From contig NZ_LPXO01000001.1 of NCBI RefSeq assembly GCF_001482405.1, forward strand, positions 558,001 through 622,000: a DNA stretch of 64,000 nt, given 5' to 3'. This document shows positions 36,453-45,621 of the stretch, piece after piece (the stretch's first letter is position 1; each line of letters begins with the position of its first letter). The notes under the pieces are model-generated. The model was given only the letters and a program-made list of their open reading frames with translations. It was not told the DNA's origin and ran no database searches. The translations under genes were made by a program, and so were the position numbers. The stretch comes from Pseudoponticoccus marisrubri (GTDB lineage: Bacteria > Pseudomonadota > Alphaproteobacteria > Rhodobacterales > Rhodobacteraceae).

Positions 36453-37310
36453 ATGAACGGAACGCTGCTCTCGCTCGGGCACGGCTATTCGGCCCGTGCC
36501 CTGACCCCTCGGTTGCTGGCCGAGGGTTGGCACGTGATCGGAACGACCCGCGATCCTGCCAAGGCCGAGCGCTTGCGCGCCGAGGGCGTGGAGCCGGTGC
36601 TCTGGGGGCGCGAGGCGCTGTTGGAGGTCCTGCCCGAGGCCACGCATCTGCTGGTCTCGGCCGGCCCGGATGCAGACGGCGATCCAAGCCTGTCGCTGAT
36701 CGGGCCCGAGATTGCCCGGCACGCGCGCAGCATCCACTGGGCGGGCTACCTGTCGACCACCGGTGTCTACGGCGATCACCGCGGCGCCTGGGTGGACGAG
36801 ACCACGCCGCTCAGCCCCAGCTCGGAACGGGGCGCGGCGCGCGTCGCGGCGGAGGCGGCCTGGGGCGCGATCCCGCACCTGCCGCTGCATGTCTTCCGCC
36901 TGGCGGGCATCTACGGCCCAGGGCGCGGCCCCTTCCAGAAAATCCGCAAAGGCACCGCGCGGCGGCTGATCAAGCCAGGCCAGGTCTTCTCGCGTATCCA
37001 TGTCGAGGATATCGCACAGGCGCTCTGGGCCTCGATCCATGCGCCCGACCCGGGCGCGGTCTACAACCTGTGCGATGATGTCCCGGCACCGCCGCAGGAC
37101 GTGCTGAGCTACGCGGCCGAGCTGCTGGGCCATCCCCTGCCCCCGCGCGTCGATTTCGAGACCGCGGAACTGTCCGAGATGGTGCGCAGTTTCTACTCGG
37201 ACAACAAGCGGGTGTCGAATGCCCGCGTCAAGAAGGATCTGAACCTGACCCTGCTGTACCCCGATTACCAATCCGGCCTGCAGGCCATCCTGCGGGCCGA
37301 AGGCGCATGA
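36453..37310 (+). CDS. NAD-dependent epimerase/dehydratase (SDR) family protein
   Basis: A 285-residue extended short-chain dehydrogenase. The N-terminal fold has a weakened nucleotide motif, LLSLGHGYSARAL, in place of GxxGxxG. The YLSTTGVYGDHRG segment holds the catalytic-site tyrosine region. LPLHVFRLAGIYGPGRG and FSRIHVEDIAQAL are typical of YeeZ-like family members. The substrate is unknown. No clear ribosome site is visible before ATG 36453. It overlaps exoD by ATGA. Confidence 0.8.
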   Translation: MNGTLLSLGHGYSARALTPRLLAEGWHVIGTTRDPAKAERLRAEGVEPVLWGREALLEVLPEATHLLVSAGPDADGDPSLSLIGPEIARHARSIHWAGYLSTTGVYGDHRGAWVDETTPLSPSSERGAARVAAEAAWGAIPHLPLHVFRLAGIYGPGRGPFQKIRKGTARRLIKPGQVFSRIHVEDIAQALWASIHAPDPGAVYNLCDDVPAPPQDVLSYAAELLGHPLPPRVDFETAELSEMVRSFYSDNKRVSNARVKKDLNLTLLYPDYQSGLQAILRAEGA

Positions 37311-37927
37311 GCGGCCAGGCCATCGAAGGCGCCCCGATGACGAAAGCACCGGAAAGCCTTCAGGACCTTCTCGACGCCATGAAGCCCCGCGACGGCGACA
37401 CGCGTGTCTACGTGCGCGACGTGCTGAAACGGGTCGGCGGCAAGTCCTTCCCGGCGGTGATCCTGGTGCCCTGCATCGTGCTGGTCTCGCCGATCTCGGG
37501 CATTCCCGGCACGCCGACCATTGGCGCGCTGATCGTCTTTCTTTGTGCCATCCAGGCGCTGTTCGGCCGCCGCCATCTCTGGCTGCCGGACGTCCTGATG
37601 CGCCGCTCGGTCAGTGCCGAGCGGATGCAGCGCGCGGTGGACTGGCTGTCGCGGCCGGCCGGCTGGATGGACCGCCACAGCGCGGGCCGGCTGAAGATGC
37701 TGACCGCCGGGCCGCTCAAGCTGGTGGCCTATGCGGCGGTGGCCTTGGTGGCGCTGTCCTGGCCGATTCTCGAGTTGCTGCCCTTCGTCACCTCCTTCGG
37801 CGCGGGGGCGGTGGCCATGATCATGTTCGGCATGATGACCCGCGACGGCGCCTACGTGGTCGCGGGCTACGTGCAGGGATCGGCGCTCTACCTGATCCTG
37901 CTCTCCATCTGGTCGGGCTTGATCTGA
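37307..37927 (+). CDS. exoD: ExoD family exopolysaccharide-synthesis-related membrane protein
   Basis: A 206-residue membrane protein. The N-terminal cytoplasmic part (SLQDLLDAMKPRDGDTRVYV) is followed by FPAVILVPCIVLVSPISGIPG, the conserved ExoD proline/glycine segment, and then three more hydrophobic helices to the C-terminus. ExoD affects exopolysaccharide and alkali tolerance in rhizobia; its molecular action is unknown. The ATG at 37307 overlaps the SDR stop, and an internal ATG at 37337 is an alternative. Convergent with dxs. Confidence 0.8.
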   Translation: MSGQAIEGAPMTKAPESLQDLLDAMKPRDGDTRVYVRDVLKRVGGKSFPAVILVPCIVLVSPISGIPGTPTIGALIVFLCAIQALFGRRHLWLPDVLMRRSVSAERMQRAVDWLSRPAGWMDRHSAGRLKMLTAGPLKLVAYAAVALVALSWPILELLPFVTSFGAGAVAMIMFGMMTRDGAYVVAGYVQGSALYLILLSIWSGLI

Positions 37928-37981
37928 TCCCGGTCTGACACCGGCGCGGGGTGCGGACCTGGCGCCCCCGCAGCGCGAGGC

Positions 37982-39907
37982 TCAGGCGCGCTTGCCGACC
38001 GTCTCGACGCCCAGCACCAACAGCACCTTGGCCTCGATATGTTCGGCATTGAGCCCCGCCACCGCATACATGTCGGCGGGCGAGGCCTGGTCGATGAAGA
38101 TGTCGGGCAGCACCATGGAGCGGTATTTCAGGCCCTTGTCGAACACGCCCTCCTCGGCCAGCAGATGCGCCACGTGGCTGCCGAAACCGCCGACGGCGCC
38201 TTCCTCGACCGTGATCAGCGCCTCGTGCTCGGCGGCCAGCCGCAGGATCAGCTCGCGGTCCAGCGGCTTGGCAAAGCGCGCATCCGCCACGCTGGGCGAT
38301 ATGCCGCGGGCCTGAAGCGCCTCGACCGCCTGCATGACCTCCTGCAGGCGGGTGCCGAAGGACAGGATCGCCACGCGCCCGCCCTCGCGGATCATCCGGC
38401 CGCGCCCGATCTCGAGCGGCTGGCCGCGTTCGGGCATCTCGACGCCCGAGCCCTCGCCCCGCGGGTAGCGGAAGGCAATGGGCCCCTCATCATGCGCCGC
38501 GGCGGTGGCCACCATGTGCACCAGCTCGGCCTCGTCGGCCGCCGCCATCACGGTGAACCCCGGCAGGTTCGCCAGATAGGCCACGTCGTAGCTGCCCGCA
38601 TGGGTCGCGCCGTCGGCCCCCACCAGCCCGGCGCGGTCGATGGCGAAGCGCACCGGCAGGCGCTGGATCGCCACGTCATGCACCACCTGGTCATAGCCGC
38701 GCTGCAGGAAGGTCGAGTACATTGCGCAGAATGGACGCATGCCCCCCGCGGCCAGCCCCGCGCTGAAGGTCACGCCGTGCTGCTCGGCGATGCCCACGTC
38801 GAAGCAGCGGCTGGGATAGCGCTCGGCAAAGAGGTCGAGACCGGTGCCGTCCGGCATGGCCGCGGTCACGGCGCAGATGCGCGGATCCTCGGCCGCCTGC
38901 GCGATCAGGCTGCGGGCAAAGACCTTGGTATAGGACGGCGCGTTGGAGGGCGCCTTCTTCTGCTGGCCGGTGACCACGTCGAACTTGGCCCGGGCATGGC
39001 CCCGGTCGGCGGCATCCTCGGCATGGGAATAGCCCTTGCCCTTGCGGGTCAGCGCATGGATCAGGATCGGGCCGGTCGCGCGCTGGCGCACGGTGCGCAG
39101 CACCGGCAGCAGCTGGCCCAGGTCGTGCCCGTCGATCGGACCGAGATAGGAAAAGCCCAGCTCTTCGAACAGGGTGCCGCCCACGGTCATGCCCTTGAGC
39201 ATCTCCTTGGCGCGCTTGGCGCCTTCGCGGAAGGGGCCGGGCAGCATCGAGACCGCGCCCTTGGCAGCGGCCTTGAAATCCTGGAACGGCGCCTCGGCGT
39301 AGAGCCGTGACAGGTACGACGACATCGCCCCGGTGGGCGGCGCGATGGACATCTCGTTGTCGTTGAGGATGACAATCAGCCGCTTGCCCAGATGGCCGGC
39401 ATTGTTCATCGCCTCGAAGGCCATGCCCGCGCTCATCGCGCCATCGCCGATCACCGCGATGGCATCGCCGTGCCCGGTGTCGCAGGCGCCGCCAAGGTCG
39501 CGCGACACGGCAAAGCCGAGCGCCGCCGAGATCGAGGTCGAGCTGTGCGCCGCCCCGAACGGGTCATAGGGGCTTTCCGAACGCTTGGTGAAGCCCGACA
39601 GCCCGTCCTTCTGGCGCAGCGTCCGGATCCGGTCGCGCCGGCCGGTCAGGATCTTGTGCGGGTAGCACTGGTGGCTGACATCCCAGACGATCTTGTCGCG
39701 CGGCGCGTCGAAGACGGCGTGCAGCGCCACGGTCAGCTCGACCACGCCCAGACCGGCGCCCAGGTGCCCGCCGGTCTCGGACACGGCCGAGATCGTCTCT
39801 TCGCGGACCTCGTCGGCCAGCCGCACCAACTCGGCATCCGAGAACTGCTTGAGATCGGCGGGCACGTTGACCCGGTCCAGCAAGGGGGTTTGGGGCCGTT
39901 CGGACAT
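37982..39907 (-). CDS. dxs: 1-deoxy-D-xylulose-5-phosphate synthase
   Basis: A 641-residue thiamine-dependent enzyme making DXP from pyruvate and glyceraldehyde 3-phosphate, the first step of the MEP isoprenoid pathway. Motifs are [17 protein letters not shown], the ThDP site [16 protein letters not shown] with [20 protein letters not shown], and the C-terminal transketolase half ([21 protein letters not shown]). The length is normal. It is the last gene of the hdaH-xseB-ispA-dxs operon, 15 bases after ispA. Confidence 0.97.
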   Translation of the reverse strand: MSERPQTPLLDRVNVPADLKQFSDAELVRLADEVREETISAVSETGGHLGAGLGVVELTVALHAVFDAPRDKIVWDVSHQCYPHKILTGRRDRIRTLRQKDGLSGFTKRSESPYDPFGAAHSSTSISAALGFAVSRDLGGACDTGHGDAIAVIGDGAMSAGMAFEAMNNAGHLGKRLIVILNDNEMSIAPPTGAMSSYLSRLYAEAPFQDFKAAAKGAVSMLPGPFREGAKRAKEMLKGMTVGGTLFEELGFSYLGPIDGHDLGQLLPVLRTVRQRATGPILIHALTRKGKGYSHAEDAADRGHARAKFDVVTGQQKKAPSNAPSYTKVFARSLIAQAAEDPRICAVTAAMPDGTGLDLFAERYPSRCFDVGIAEQHGVTFSAGLAAGGMRPFCAMYSTFLQRGYDQVVHDVAIQRLPVRFAIDRAGLVGADGATHAGSYDVAYLANLPGFTVMAAADEAELVHMVATAAAHDEGPIAFRYPRGEGSGVEMPERGQPLEIGRGRMIREGGRVAILSFGTRLQEVMQAVEALQARGISPSVADARFAKPLDRELILRLAAEHEALITVEEGAVGGFGSHVAHLLAEEGVFDKGLKYRSMVLPDIFIDQASPADMYAVAGLNAEHIEAKVLLVLGVETVGKRA

Positions 39908-39922
39908 GGCTGCGCCTTTCGT

Positions 39923-40855
39923 TCAGTTCCGGCGCGAGATAACGAAGCGGGCGGCCTCCCGCAAGTTCCCGGCCGCGTCACCATACAAAGATAGGCTGTC
40001 GCAGGCCTCTTGCACCAGCGCCTCGGCGCGGCGTTTCGCCCCGTCAAGCCCGAGATGGCCGACAAAGGTGGCCTTGCCGCGGGCGTCATCCTTGCCCACC
40101 GCCTTGCCCATCGCGTCGGCGTCACCCTCGACATCCAGCACGTCATCGGCAATCTGGAAGGCCAGCCCCAGGCAATCGCCATAGCGCCGCAGCGGTGCGG
40201 GATCCTGCTGGGCCATGATCGCGCCGGCCTCGGCCGACCAGGTGATCAGGGCGCCGGTCTTGCCCGCCTGCAGCGCCGTGATCTGGTCCAGATCCAGCGG
40301 CAGCGCGGCGCTTTCGGCGGCGATGTCCATGGCCTGCCCGCCCACCATGCCGCGCACGCCCGCCGCCTCTGACAGGCCCAGCGCCAGCGTCACCCGCGCC
40401 TCGGCCGGGCAGACGGTCTTGAGCACGAGGTTGAAGGCCAGCGCCTGCAGCGCGTCGCCGGTCAGCACGGCGGTCGCCTCGTCCCATTGCCGATGCACCG
40501 TGGGCTTGCCGCGGCGCAGGTCGTCATCATCCATGCAGGGCAGGTCGTCATGCACGAGGCTGTAGGCATGCAGCGCCTCGATCGCCGCGCCCGCCGGTGC
40601 CGCGGCGGTGCGCTCGATCCCGAACAGGGCGGCGCTTTCGATGGCCAGAAAGGCGCGCAGCCCCTTGCCGCCCTGAACCGCGTAGATCATCGCCTGCCCC
40701 AGCGCCCCGTCGAGGTCGCGCAGCGCCATGGCCACATGCGCATGGGCAAGATCCGCATCCAGCGCCAGCGCCTCTTCGAAACCAATGGCGCGATCGTCCA
40801 CCGCGCCCAGCCGGTCCACGAGAAACTCCGGCAAGGGCGCAAAGCGGTCCTGCAT
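39923..40855 (-). CDS. ispA: Polyprenyl diphosphate synthase (farnesyl/geranylgeranyl)
   Basis: A 310-residue trans-prenyltransferase. The first aspartate-rich motif is HDDLPCMDDDDLRRG, the second is QIADDVLDVEGD, and the substrate-binding GGKGLRAFL and GQAMDIAAES are present. It condenses isopentenyl and dimethylallyl diphosphates, supplied by the MEP pathway that dxs starts. Chain length cannot be fixed by eye; FPP synthesis is the usual role for this gene between xseB and dxs. ATGA overlap with xseB fixes the start. Confidence 0.92.
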   Translation of the reverse strand: MQDRFAPLPEFLVDRLGAVDDRAIGFEEALALDADLAHAHVAMALRDLDGALGQAMIYAVQGGKGLRAFLAIESAALFGIERTAAAPAGAAIEALHAYSLVHDDLPCMDDDDLRRGKPTVHRQWDEATAVLTGDALQALAFNLVLKTVCPAEARVTLALGLSEAAGVRGMVGGQAMDIAAESAALPLDLDQITALQAGKTGALITWSAEAGAIMAQQDPAPLRRYGDCLGLAFQIADDVLDVEGDADAMGKAVGKDDARGKATFVGHLGLDGAKRRAEALVQEACDSLSLYGDAAGNLREAARFVISRRN

Positions 40856-41097
40856 CAGAGCCCCTCGACCGGCTTGGTGCCCTTGGGCGTGCCCTCGGCA
40901 TCCAGCGTGATCGCGGCCACCTTCTCCTCGGCCTCCTTCAGCTTGGCATCGCAGCGCTTGCGCAGCTTGGCGCCGCGCTCGTACAGGCTGATCGACTCGT
41001 CCAGCGCCACGTCGCCGCGTTCCAGCTGGGCCACCACCTGCTCCAGCTCGGCCATGGCCTGCTCAAAGGTCATCTCGTCGGGATTGGTCTCGGTCAC
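40855..41097 (-). CDS. xseB: Exodeoxyribonuclease VII small subunit
   Basis: An 80-residue protein of the XseB family: TFEQAMAELEQVVAQLERGD, then ALDESISLYERGAKLRKRCD. Several small subunits bind one XseA to degrade single-stranded DNA. xseA is not in the window. The gene is coupled to the deacetylase-like gene upstream and ispA downstream by ATGA overlaps at both ends. Confidence 0.95.
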   Translation of the reverse strand: MTETNPDEMTFEQAMAELEQVVAQLERGDVALDESISLYERGAKLRKRCDAKLKEAEEKVAAITLDAEGTPKGTKPVEGL

Positions 41098-42017
41098 GCG
41101 CCCGCCTCCATCAGTTCCTCCACATGCGCCCGGGCCGCGGCCGAAAGCGCTGCAAGGTCATAGCCGCCTTCCATCAGGGAAACAACGCGCCCGCCTGCCG
41201 TCTGATGCGCCAGGGCCAGGATCTCGCGGGTGATCCAGCGGAAATCCTCGAGGCTCCAGTTCAGCTGCGCCAACGGGTCGTCCTGGTGCGCATCGAACCC
41301 GGCCGAGATCACCACCAGCTCCGGAGCGAAGCGGCGCAGCCGCTCCAGCGCCGGGGTCCAGGCCGCGCGCATCTCGGCCCCGGCCGAGCCGGGCGCCAGC
41401 GGCAGGTTGAGTACGTTGTCATGCGCGCCGCGCTCCTCTGCCGCGCCGGTGCCGGGCCAGAGCGGCATCTGGTGCGAGGACACAAACAGCGCGCGCGGCT
41501 CGTCCCAAAGCAGGTCCTGCGTGCCATTGCCGTGATGCACGTCGAAATCCAGCACCGCGACACGCGACAGCCCGTGCACGTCCAGCGCCACCTTGGCCGC
41601 CAGCGCCGCGTTGCCGAACAGGCAGAACCCCATCGGCGTCTCGCGCTCGGCATGGTGTCCGGGCGGGCGCATGGCGCTGAAGGCATTGTCCACCTCGCCG
41701 GACATGACCATGGCCACCGCCTGCACCGCCGCCCCGGCACCGCGCAGCCCGGCGCGCCAGCTGCCCGGCGACATCCATGTATCGGCATCCAGCTGGTGCT
41801 GGCCCGAGGCGGGCTCGGCCGCCGCGATCCGGTCGATATAGGTCTGCGGGTGGATGCGGCGCAGATCGGCGATCTCGACCTCGGGCGCGGTCACGCGCTT
41901 GAGGTCGAGCGGCTGCAGCGCGTGCAGCACGTGCTCCAGCCGCGCCACGCGCTCGGGATGCCCCTCGGGTGTCACATGTTCCAACGCATCCGCATGCGTG
42001 ATCAGTGCCGTGGCCAT
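41094..42017 (-). CDS. Histone deacetylase-family protein
   Basis: A 307-residue zinc-dependent acetyl/amide hydrolase-like protein. Recognised motifs are RPPGHHAERETPMGFCLFGN (active-site histidines and loop), VAVLDFDVHHGNGTQ (zinc ligands D and H), ISAGFDAHQDDPLAQLNW (third ligand) and the C-terminal EGGYDLAAL. Bacterial members include acetoin-utilisation and acetylpolyamine amidohydrolases, so the substrate is open. A CAGGAGG site supports the ATG at 42017. First gene of the isoprenoid operon. Confidence 0.88.
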   Translation of the reverse strand: MATALITHADALEHVTPEGHPERVARLEHVLHALQPLDLKRVTAPEVEIADLRRIHPQTYIDRIAAAEPASGQHQLDADTWMSPGSWRAGLRGAGAAVQAVAMVMSGEVDNAFSAMRPPGHHAERETPMGFCLFGNAALAAKVALDVHGLSRVAVLDFDVHHGNGTQDLLWDEPRALFVSSHQMPLWPGTGAAEERGAHDNVLNLPLAPGSAGAEMRAAWTPALERLRRFAPELVVISAGFDAHQDDPLAQLNWSLEDFRWITREILALAHQTAGGRVVSLMEGGYDLAALSAAARAHVEELMEAGA

Positions 42018-42052
42018 CGCCCCTCCTGCCGAAAATCCCTGTGCCGGACGGA

Positions 42053-42754
42053 TCAGTCCGGTGCCAGCATGTAACCCGCTCCGCGCACGGTCTGCAAATA
42101 GCGCGGCTGCTTGGGATCGGATTCCAGCTTGCGGCGCAGCCGGGTAATCTGCACGTCGACGGCGCGTTCCTGCGCCTGCCCCTTGTCGCGGCCCAGATCC
42201 TCGACCAGCCGTGCGCGGGTGATCGGCTCGCCCGGGCAGGCCGAGAAGATGCGCATCAGCTGCGCCTCGGTCGCGGTCAGGCGCACCATCTCGTCGCCGC
42301 GCCACATCTCGCCCCGCTCGATGTCGTAGCGCACCTCGCCCAGCGTCAGCAGCTTGGGCGCGGCATCGGCGGGCCGGGTCTCGGGCATGCGGCGCAGGAT
42401 GGCATTGATGCGCAGCAAGAGCTCCTTTGGCTCGAACGGTTTGGCCAGGTAGTCATCCGCCCCGGCCTCGAGCCCGGCGATCCGGTCCTCGGTCTCGGAG
42501 CGCGCGGTCAGCAGCAGGATCGGCGTGGCACGCGTCTCGCGCAGGCTGCGGGTCAAGCTGACCCCGTCCTCGCCCGGCATCATCACGTCAAGCACCACGA
42601 GGTCGAAATCCAGCCCCTCGAGCAGGCGCCGCGCATGCGCGGCATCGCGCGCCGCGCTGACCAGAAAGCCGTTGCGGATCAGGAATTTCTGCAACAGGCC
42701 GCGGATCCGTTCATCATCGTCCACGATCAGCAGATGGGCATCCGCCTCGGTCAT
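42053..42754 (-). CDS. petR: OmpR-family response regulator, PetR-like
   Basis: A 233-residue regulator. The receiver has IVDDDERIRGLL and phosphoacceptor D56 (VVLDVMMPGEDG), with K105 in LAKPF. The C-terminal winged helix ends in RYLQTVRGAGYML. It follows petP with ATGA overlap; this pairing matches the petP-petR operon of Rhodobacter capsulatus, where both are needed for growth and cytochrome bc1 synthesis. No sensor kinase gene is adjacent in the window. Confidence 0.78.
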   Translation of the reverse strand: MTEADAHLLIVDDDERIRGLLQKFLIRNGFLVSAARDAAHARRLLEGLDFDLVVLDVMMPGEDGVSLTRSLRETRATPILLLTARSETEDRIAGLEAGADDYLAKPFEPKELLLRINAILRRMPETRPADAAPKLLTLGEVRYDIERGEMWRGDEMVRLTATEAQLMRIFSACPGEPITRARLVEDLGRDKGQAQERAVDVQITRLRRKLESDPKQPRYLQTVRGAGYMLAPD

Positions 42755-43254
42755 CCCCGCCCCTCCCGGAGTTTTTGGTAATGGCGGCGCATCTCGGGAT
42801 CCATCATCGCCTCGAGCACGCGGCGAAAGCCGGCGACGGCCTCGGGCCCGGCCTGCCGGAAGGCGGCGCGCATGCGGGCGCGCTGCGCATCGGTCAGCTG
42901 TTTCTCCAGCGCCTCGCCATCAGCGGTCAGGTAAAGGTGGCGTTCGCGCTTGTCGGTGCGGCCGACCTGGCTTTCCACCAGCCCGTCCTCGATCAGGGTG
43001 CGCAGCACGCGGTTCAGCGACTGCTTGGTCACGCCGAGGATGCTGAGCAGGTTGTTGACCGTGGTGCCGGGCGCGCCATGGATGAAATGCAGCGCGCGGT
43101 GATGCGCGCGGCCATAGCTCAGCCCCGCGAGGATCCGGTCGGGATCGGCCGTGAAGCCGCGATAGGCGAAGAACATCGCCTCTGCCCCCTGCCGCAACTG
43201 CTCGTCGGTCAGGTAGAGCAGCGTTTCGCCCTGCGGGCTTTGCCCGTCTGCCAT
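42751..43254 (-). CDS. petP: MarR-family regulator, PetP-like
   Basis: A 167-residue MarR-type winged helix protein. The DNA-binding helix region is TTVNNLLSILGVTKQSLNRV, and the wing is SQVGRTDKRERHLYLTADG. It starts ahead of petR with a GGAGG site four bases before ATG 43254; a longer frame to 43431 enters the promoter region and overlaps ilvE. PetP of R. capsulatus is the closest description known to me. A palindrome lies upstream, in the region shared with ilvE. Confidence 0.78.
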   Translation of the reverse strand: MADGQSPQGETLLYLTDEQLRQGAEAMFFAYRGFTADPDRILAGLSYGRAHHRALHFIHGAPGTTVNNLLSILGVTKQSLNRVLRTLIEDGLVESQVGRTDKRERHLYLTADGEALEKQLTDAQRARMRAAFRQAGPEAVAGFRRVLEAMMDPEMRRHYQKLREGRG

Positions 43255-43343
43255 GGGACCTCCGTCCTCTTGCCGCCTTTTTCCGCAGTTTACGTCAGTC
43301 TTGTTGACATTCCAAGCGCGAACTGTTAGCGACTCATAGATTT

Positions 43344-43386
43344 GACGCAACTTTATGTCCGATCCGGACATAGACGACGCAACTTT
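43344..43386. promoter_or_regulatory. Palindrome flanked by direct repeats between petP and ilvE
   Basis: The perfect inverted repeat TATGTCCG-ATC-CGGACATA spans 43354-43372. It is flanked by two copies of GACGCAACTTT (43344-43354 and 43376-43386), 32 bp apart. A TTGACA box is at 43304-43309. A MarR protein such as PetP would be expected to bind such a palindrome, so autoregulation or control of ilvE is plausible. Confidence 0.6.
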
Positions 43387-43415
43387 CGAAAACCGCTGAA
43401 CCCGGGAGACACGCA

Positions 43416-44288
43416 ATGGCGGAAGCAGCATATGACGATCGCGACGGCAAGATCTGGCTGGATGGCCAGATGGTGGACTGGCGGGCGGCGAATGTACATG
43501 TGCTGACCCACGGGCTGCACTATGCCAGCTCGGTCTTCGAGGGAGAGCGCGCCTATGGCGGCAAGATCTTCCTGTCGCGCAAGCATTCCGAGCGGCTGCA
43601 TTTCTCGGCCGGCGAGCTGGATTTCCAGATCCCCTACACCGTGGACGAGATCGAGGCCGCGAAATCGGCCGTGCTGGCGGCCAACGGCCTGACCGACGCC
43701 TATGTGCGCGCGGTGGCGTGGCGCGGCGCCGGCCCCGATATGGGGGTCGCCTCGGCGCGCAACCCGGTGCGGCTGGCCATCGCCGCCTGGGAATGGGGCA
43801 GCTATTACGGCGACGCCAAGTTCAAGGGCGCCAAGCTGGACATCTCCAAGTGGAAGCGCCCCTCGCCCGAGACGATCCCGGTGCATGCCAAGGCGGCCGG
43901 GCTCTACATGATCTGCACCACGTCCAAGCACGCGGCCGAGGCCAAGGGCTGCTCGGACGCGCTGTTCATGGATTACCGCGGCTACGTGGCCGAGGCGACG
44001 GGCGCCAACATCTTCTTCGTCAAGGATGGCGAGGTGCACACGCCCAAGCCCGACTGCTTCCTGAACGGGCTGACGCGCCAGACCGTGATTGGCATGCTGG
44101 AAGACCGCCAGATCAAGGTGCATGAGCGCCACATCATGCCCGAGGAGATGGAAGGCTTCGAACAGTGCTGGCTGACCGGCACCGCGGCCGAGGTGACCCC
44201 GGTGGGCCAGATCGGCGAGTTCAGCTTCGAGGTCGGCGCGCTGACCCGCGAGATCGCCGAGAGCTACGAGACGCTGGTGCGCAGCTGA
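43416..44288 (+). CDS. ilvE: Branched-chain amino acid aminotransferase
   Basis: A 290-residue fold-type IV PLP aminotransferase that catalyses the last step of valine, leucine and isoleucine synthesis. Motifs include HVLTHGLHYASSVFEGERAY, the lysine-bearing AKAAGLYMICTTSKHAAEAKG, DYRGYVAEATGANIFFV and LNGLTRQTVIGML. A GGGAG site precedes the ATG. Convergent with the PAS gene after a gap of only 18 bases, with no hairpin seen. Other fold-type IV enzymes cannot be excluded, but the motifs fit BCAT well. Confidence 0.9.
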   Translation: MAEAAYDDRDGKIWLDGQMVDWRAANVHVLTHGLHYASSVFEGERAYGGKIFLSRKHSERLHFSAGELDFQIPYTVDEIEAAKSAVLAANGLTDAYVRAVAWRGAGPDMGVASARNPVRLAIAAWEWGSYYGDAKFKGAKLDISKWKRPSPETIPVHAKAAGLYMICTTSKHAAEAKGCSDALFMDYRGYVAEATGANIFFVKDGEVHTPKPDCFLNGLTRQTVIGMLEDRQIKVHERHIMPEEMEGFEQCWLTGTAAEVTPVGQIGEFSFEVGALTREIAESYETLVRS

Positions 44289-44306
44289 TCGCGGCGCTGC
44301 GCCCGC

Positions 44307-45548
44307 TCAGATGAGCGAGCGCAGCATCGCCGTGTTGTTCTGGATGACCGAGTTCAGCTCGACGATGCGGGCCAGCCGCTGCTCGATCTCGTTCTGGCAA
44401 TCGTCGAGCTGTTCGACGATCCCGTTCAGCGCGGTGCCCGAGCCCGACAGGGTGGCGCTTTCGATCTTGCACATCATCCGGGTGGAGCTGAGCCCGGTGA
44501 CATAGCGCTTCATGTCCAGCACGCTGCGGGCAAAGCGGCGGGCCTCGCGCTCCACGCTCATCAGCGCATCGCCGGTCATGTCGAGGTACATTTTGCGGTG
44601 CTCCTCCAGCAGCGCGACCTCTGCCCCGATATCGATGCTGTCGGGATAGCTGGCCTCGATCTCCTGGAAGATCTCGATCATCTCCTTCTCGACCACCGAG
44701 GCGAAGCCAAGGAACTGGCCCAGCCGGATGGCGTCGCGGATCTTGGCAAAGACGCAGGCCTCGCCATCGACGAAGGTGTTCACCCAGGTCGTCATCTCCT
44801 CGAGCATCTGGCTGTAATTGACCGAGATCGCGCTGATCGGGCCGCCCGCATTCTCCAGCCGCGAGGCGATCAGGCGCATGTTCATGGGCACCGTGCGGAT
44901 CGCCTTGAACGCCTCGGTCATCTCAGAGGTCTCTCGCTGCACCTCGCCGATGGCGCGGGACATGTCGAGAAAACGTTTCTGCACCTGCCCCACCGGCTGG
45001 CCCAGCTGCCGGGCGCGGGCTTCATACTCGGCCGCGATGGCATCGGCCTGGAACATCTCGTAATTCGGATAGCCCTTCTCGCGCAGCGTCGCGCGCAGCC
45101 AGGCGGCGCTGTCGGCGGGGCTGACACCCTGCGCCTGTTCGCGGCGCGCCATCTCGGCGTAAAGCTCGGTCACCATGCGGTGGAGCGGCGAGCTGGGCTT
45201 GATCCGGGTCGAGATATAGCCCCCCTCGGTCGGCGAGACGAGCGCGAAGACCCAGTAGAACCGCCCGCATTTGCGGCGGTTCTTGACATAGGCGCCGGTG
45301 GGCCGGCCGTCCTTGATCCGTTCCCACATCAGGTGGAACAGGCCGCGGGGCATGTCGGGATGGCGCACGATCTTGTGCGGCGCGCCGATCAGTTCCTCCC
45401 ACTCGAACCCCGCGACGCGGTGAAACACGGAATTGCCCGCGCGGATCACGCCCCGCGTGTCGGTCCGGGAATAGAACAGCTCGTTCAGGTGAAACGACGC
45501 CTCGTTGGCCGAGGCGTCGTTGACAAGGCTGGGACTGAGATCGGTCAT
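44307..45548 (-). CDS. Stand-alone PAS-domain protein with long helical region
   Basis: A 413-residue protein. Residues about 20-125 form an Aer-type PAS domain: FYSRTDTRGVIRAGNSVFHR, VRHPDMPRGLFHLMWE and TGAYVKNRRKCGRFYWVFAL. Such domains often bind FAD or heme. The rest (130-413) is helical with no methyl-accepting, kinase, GGDEF or HTH motif that I can see. Two dispersed cysteines (near 367 and 390) might matter. It could be a redox sensor acting through protein contacts. No chemotaxis gene is nearby. Confidence 0.75.
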   Translation of the reverse strand: MTDLSPSLVNDASANEASFHLNELFYSRTDTRGVIRAGNSVFHRVAGFEWEELIGAPHKIVRHPDMPRGLFHLMWERIKDGRPTGAYVKNRRKCGRFYWVFALVSPTEGGYISTRIKPSSPLHRMVTELYAEMARREQAQGVSPADSAAWLRATLREKGYPNYEMFQADAIAAEYEARARQLGQPVGQVQKRFLDMSRAIGEVQRETSEMTEAFKAIRTVPMNMRLIASRLENAGGPISAISVNYSQMLEEMTTWVNTFVDGEACVFAKIRDAIRLGQFLGFASVVEKEMIEIFQEIEASYPDSIDIGAEVALLEEHRKMYLDMTGDALMSVEREARRFARSVLDMKRYVTGLSSTRMMCKIESATLSGSGTALNGIVEQLDDCQNEIEQRLARIVELNSVIQNNTAMLRSLI

Positions 45549-45621
45549 GCGGGGATCCTTGCGGCGCGGTCGGGCCGATCATGCCGACCAAACCTTGCCA
45601 CGAGGTGAATCCCCGCGGAGA

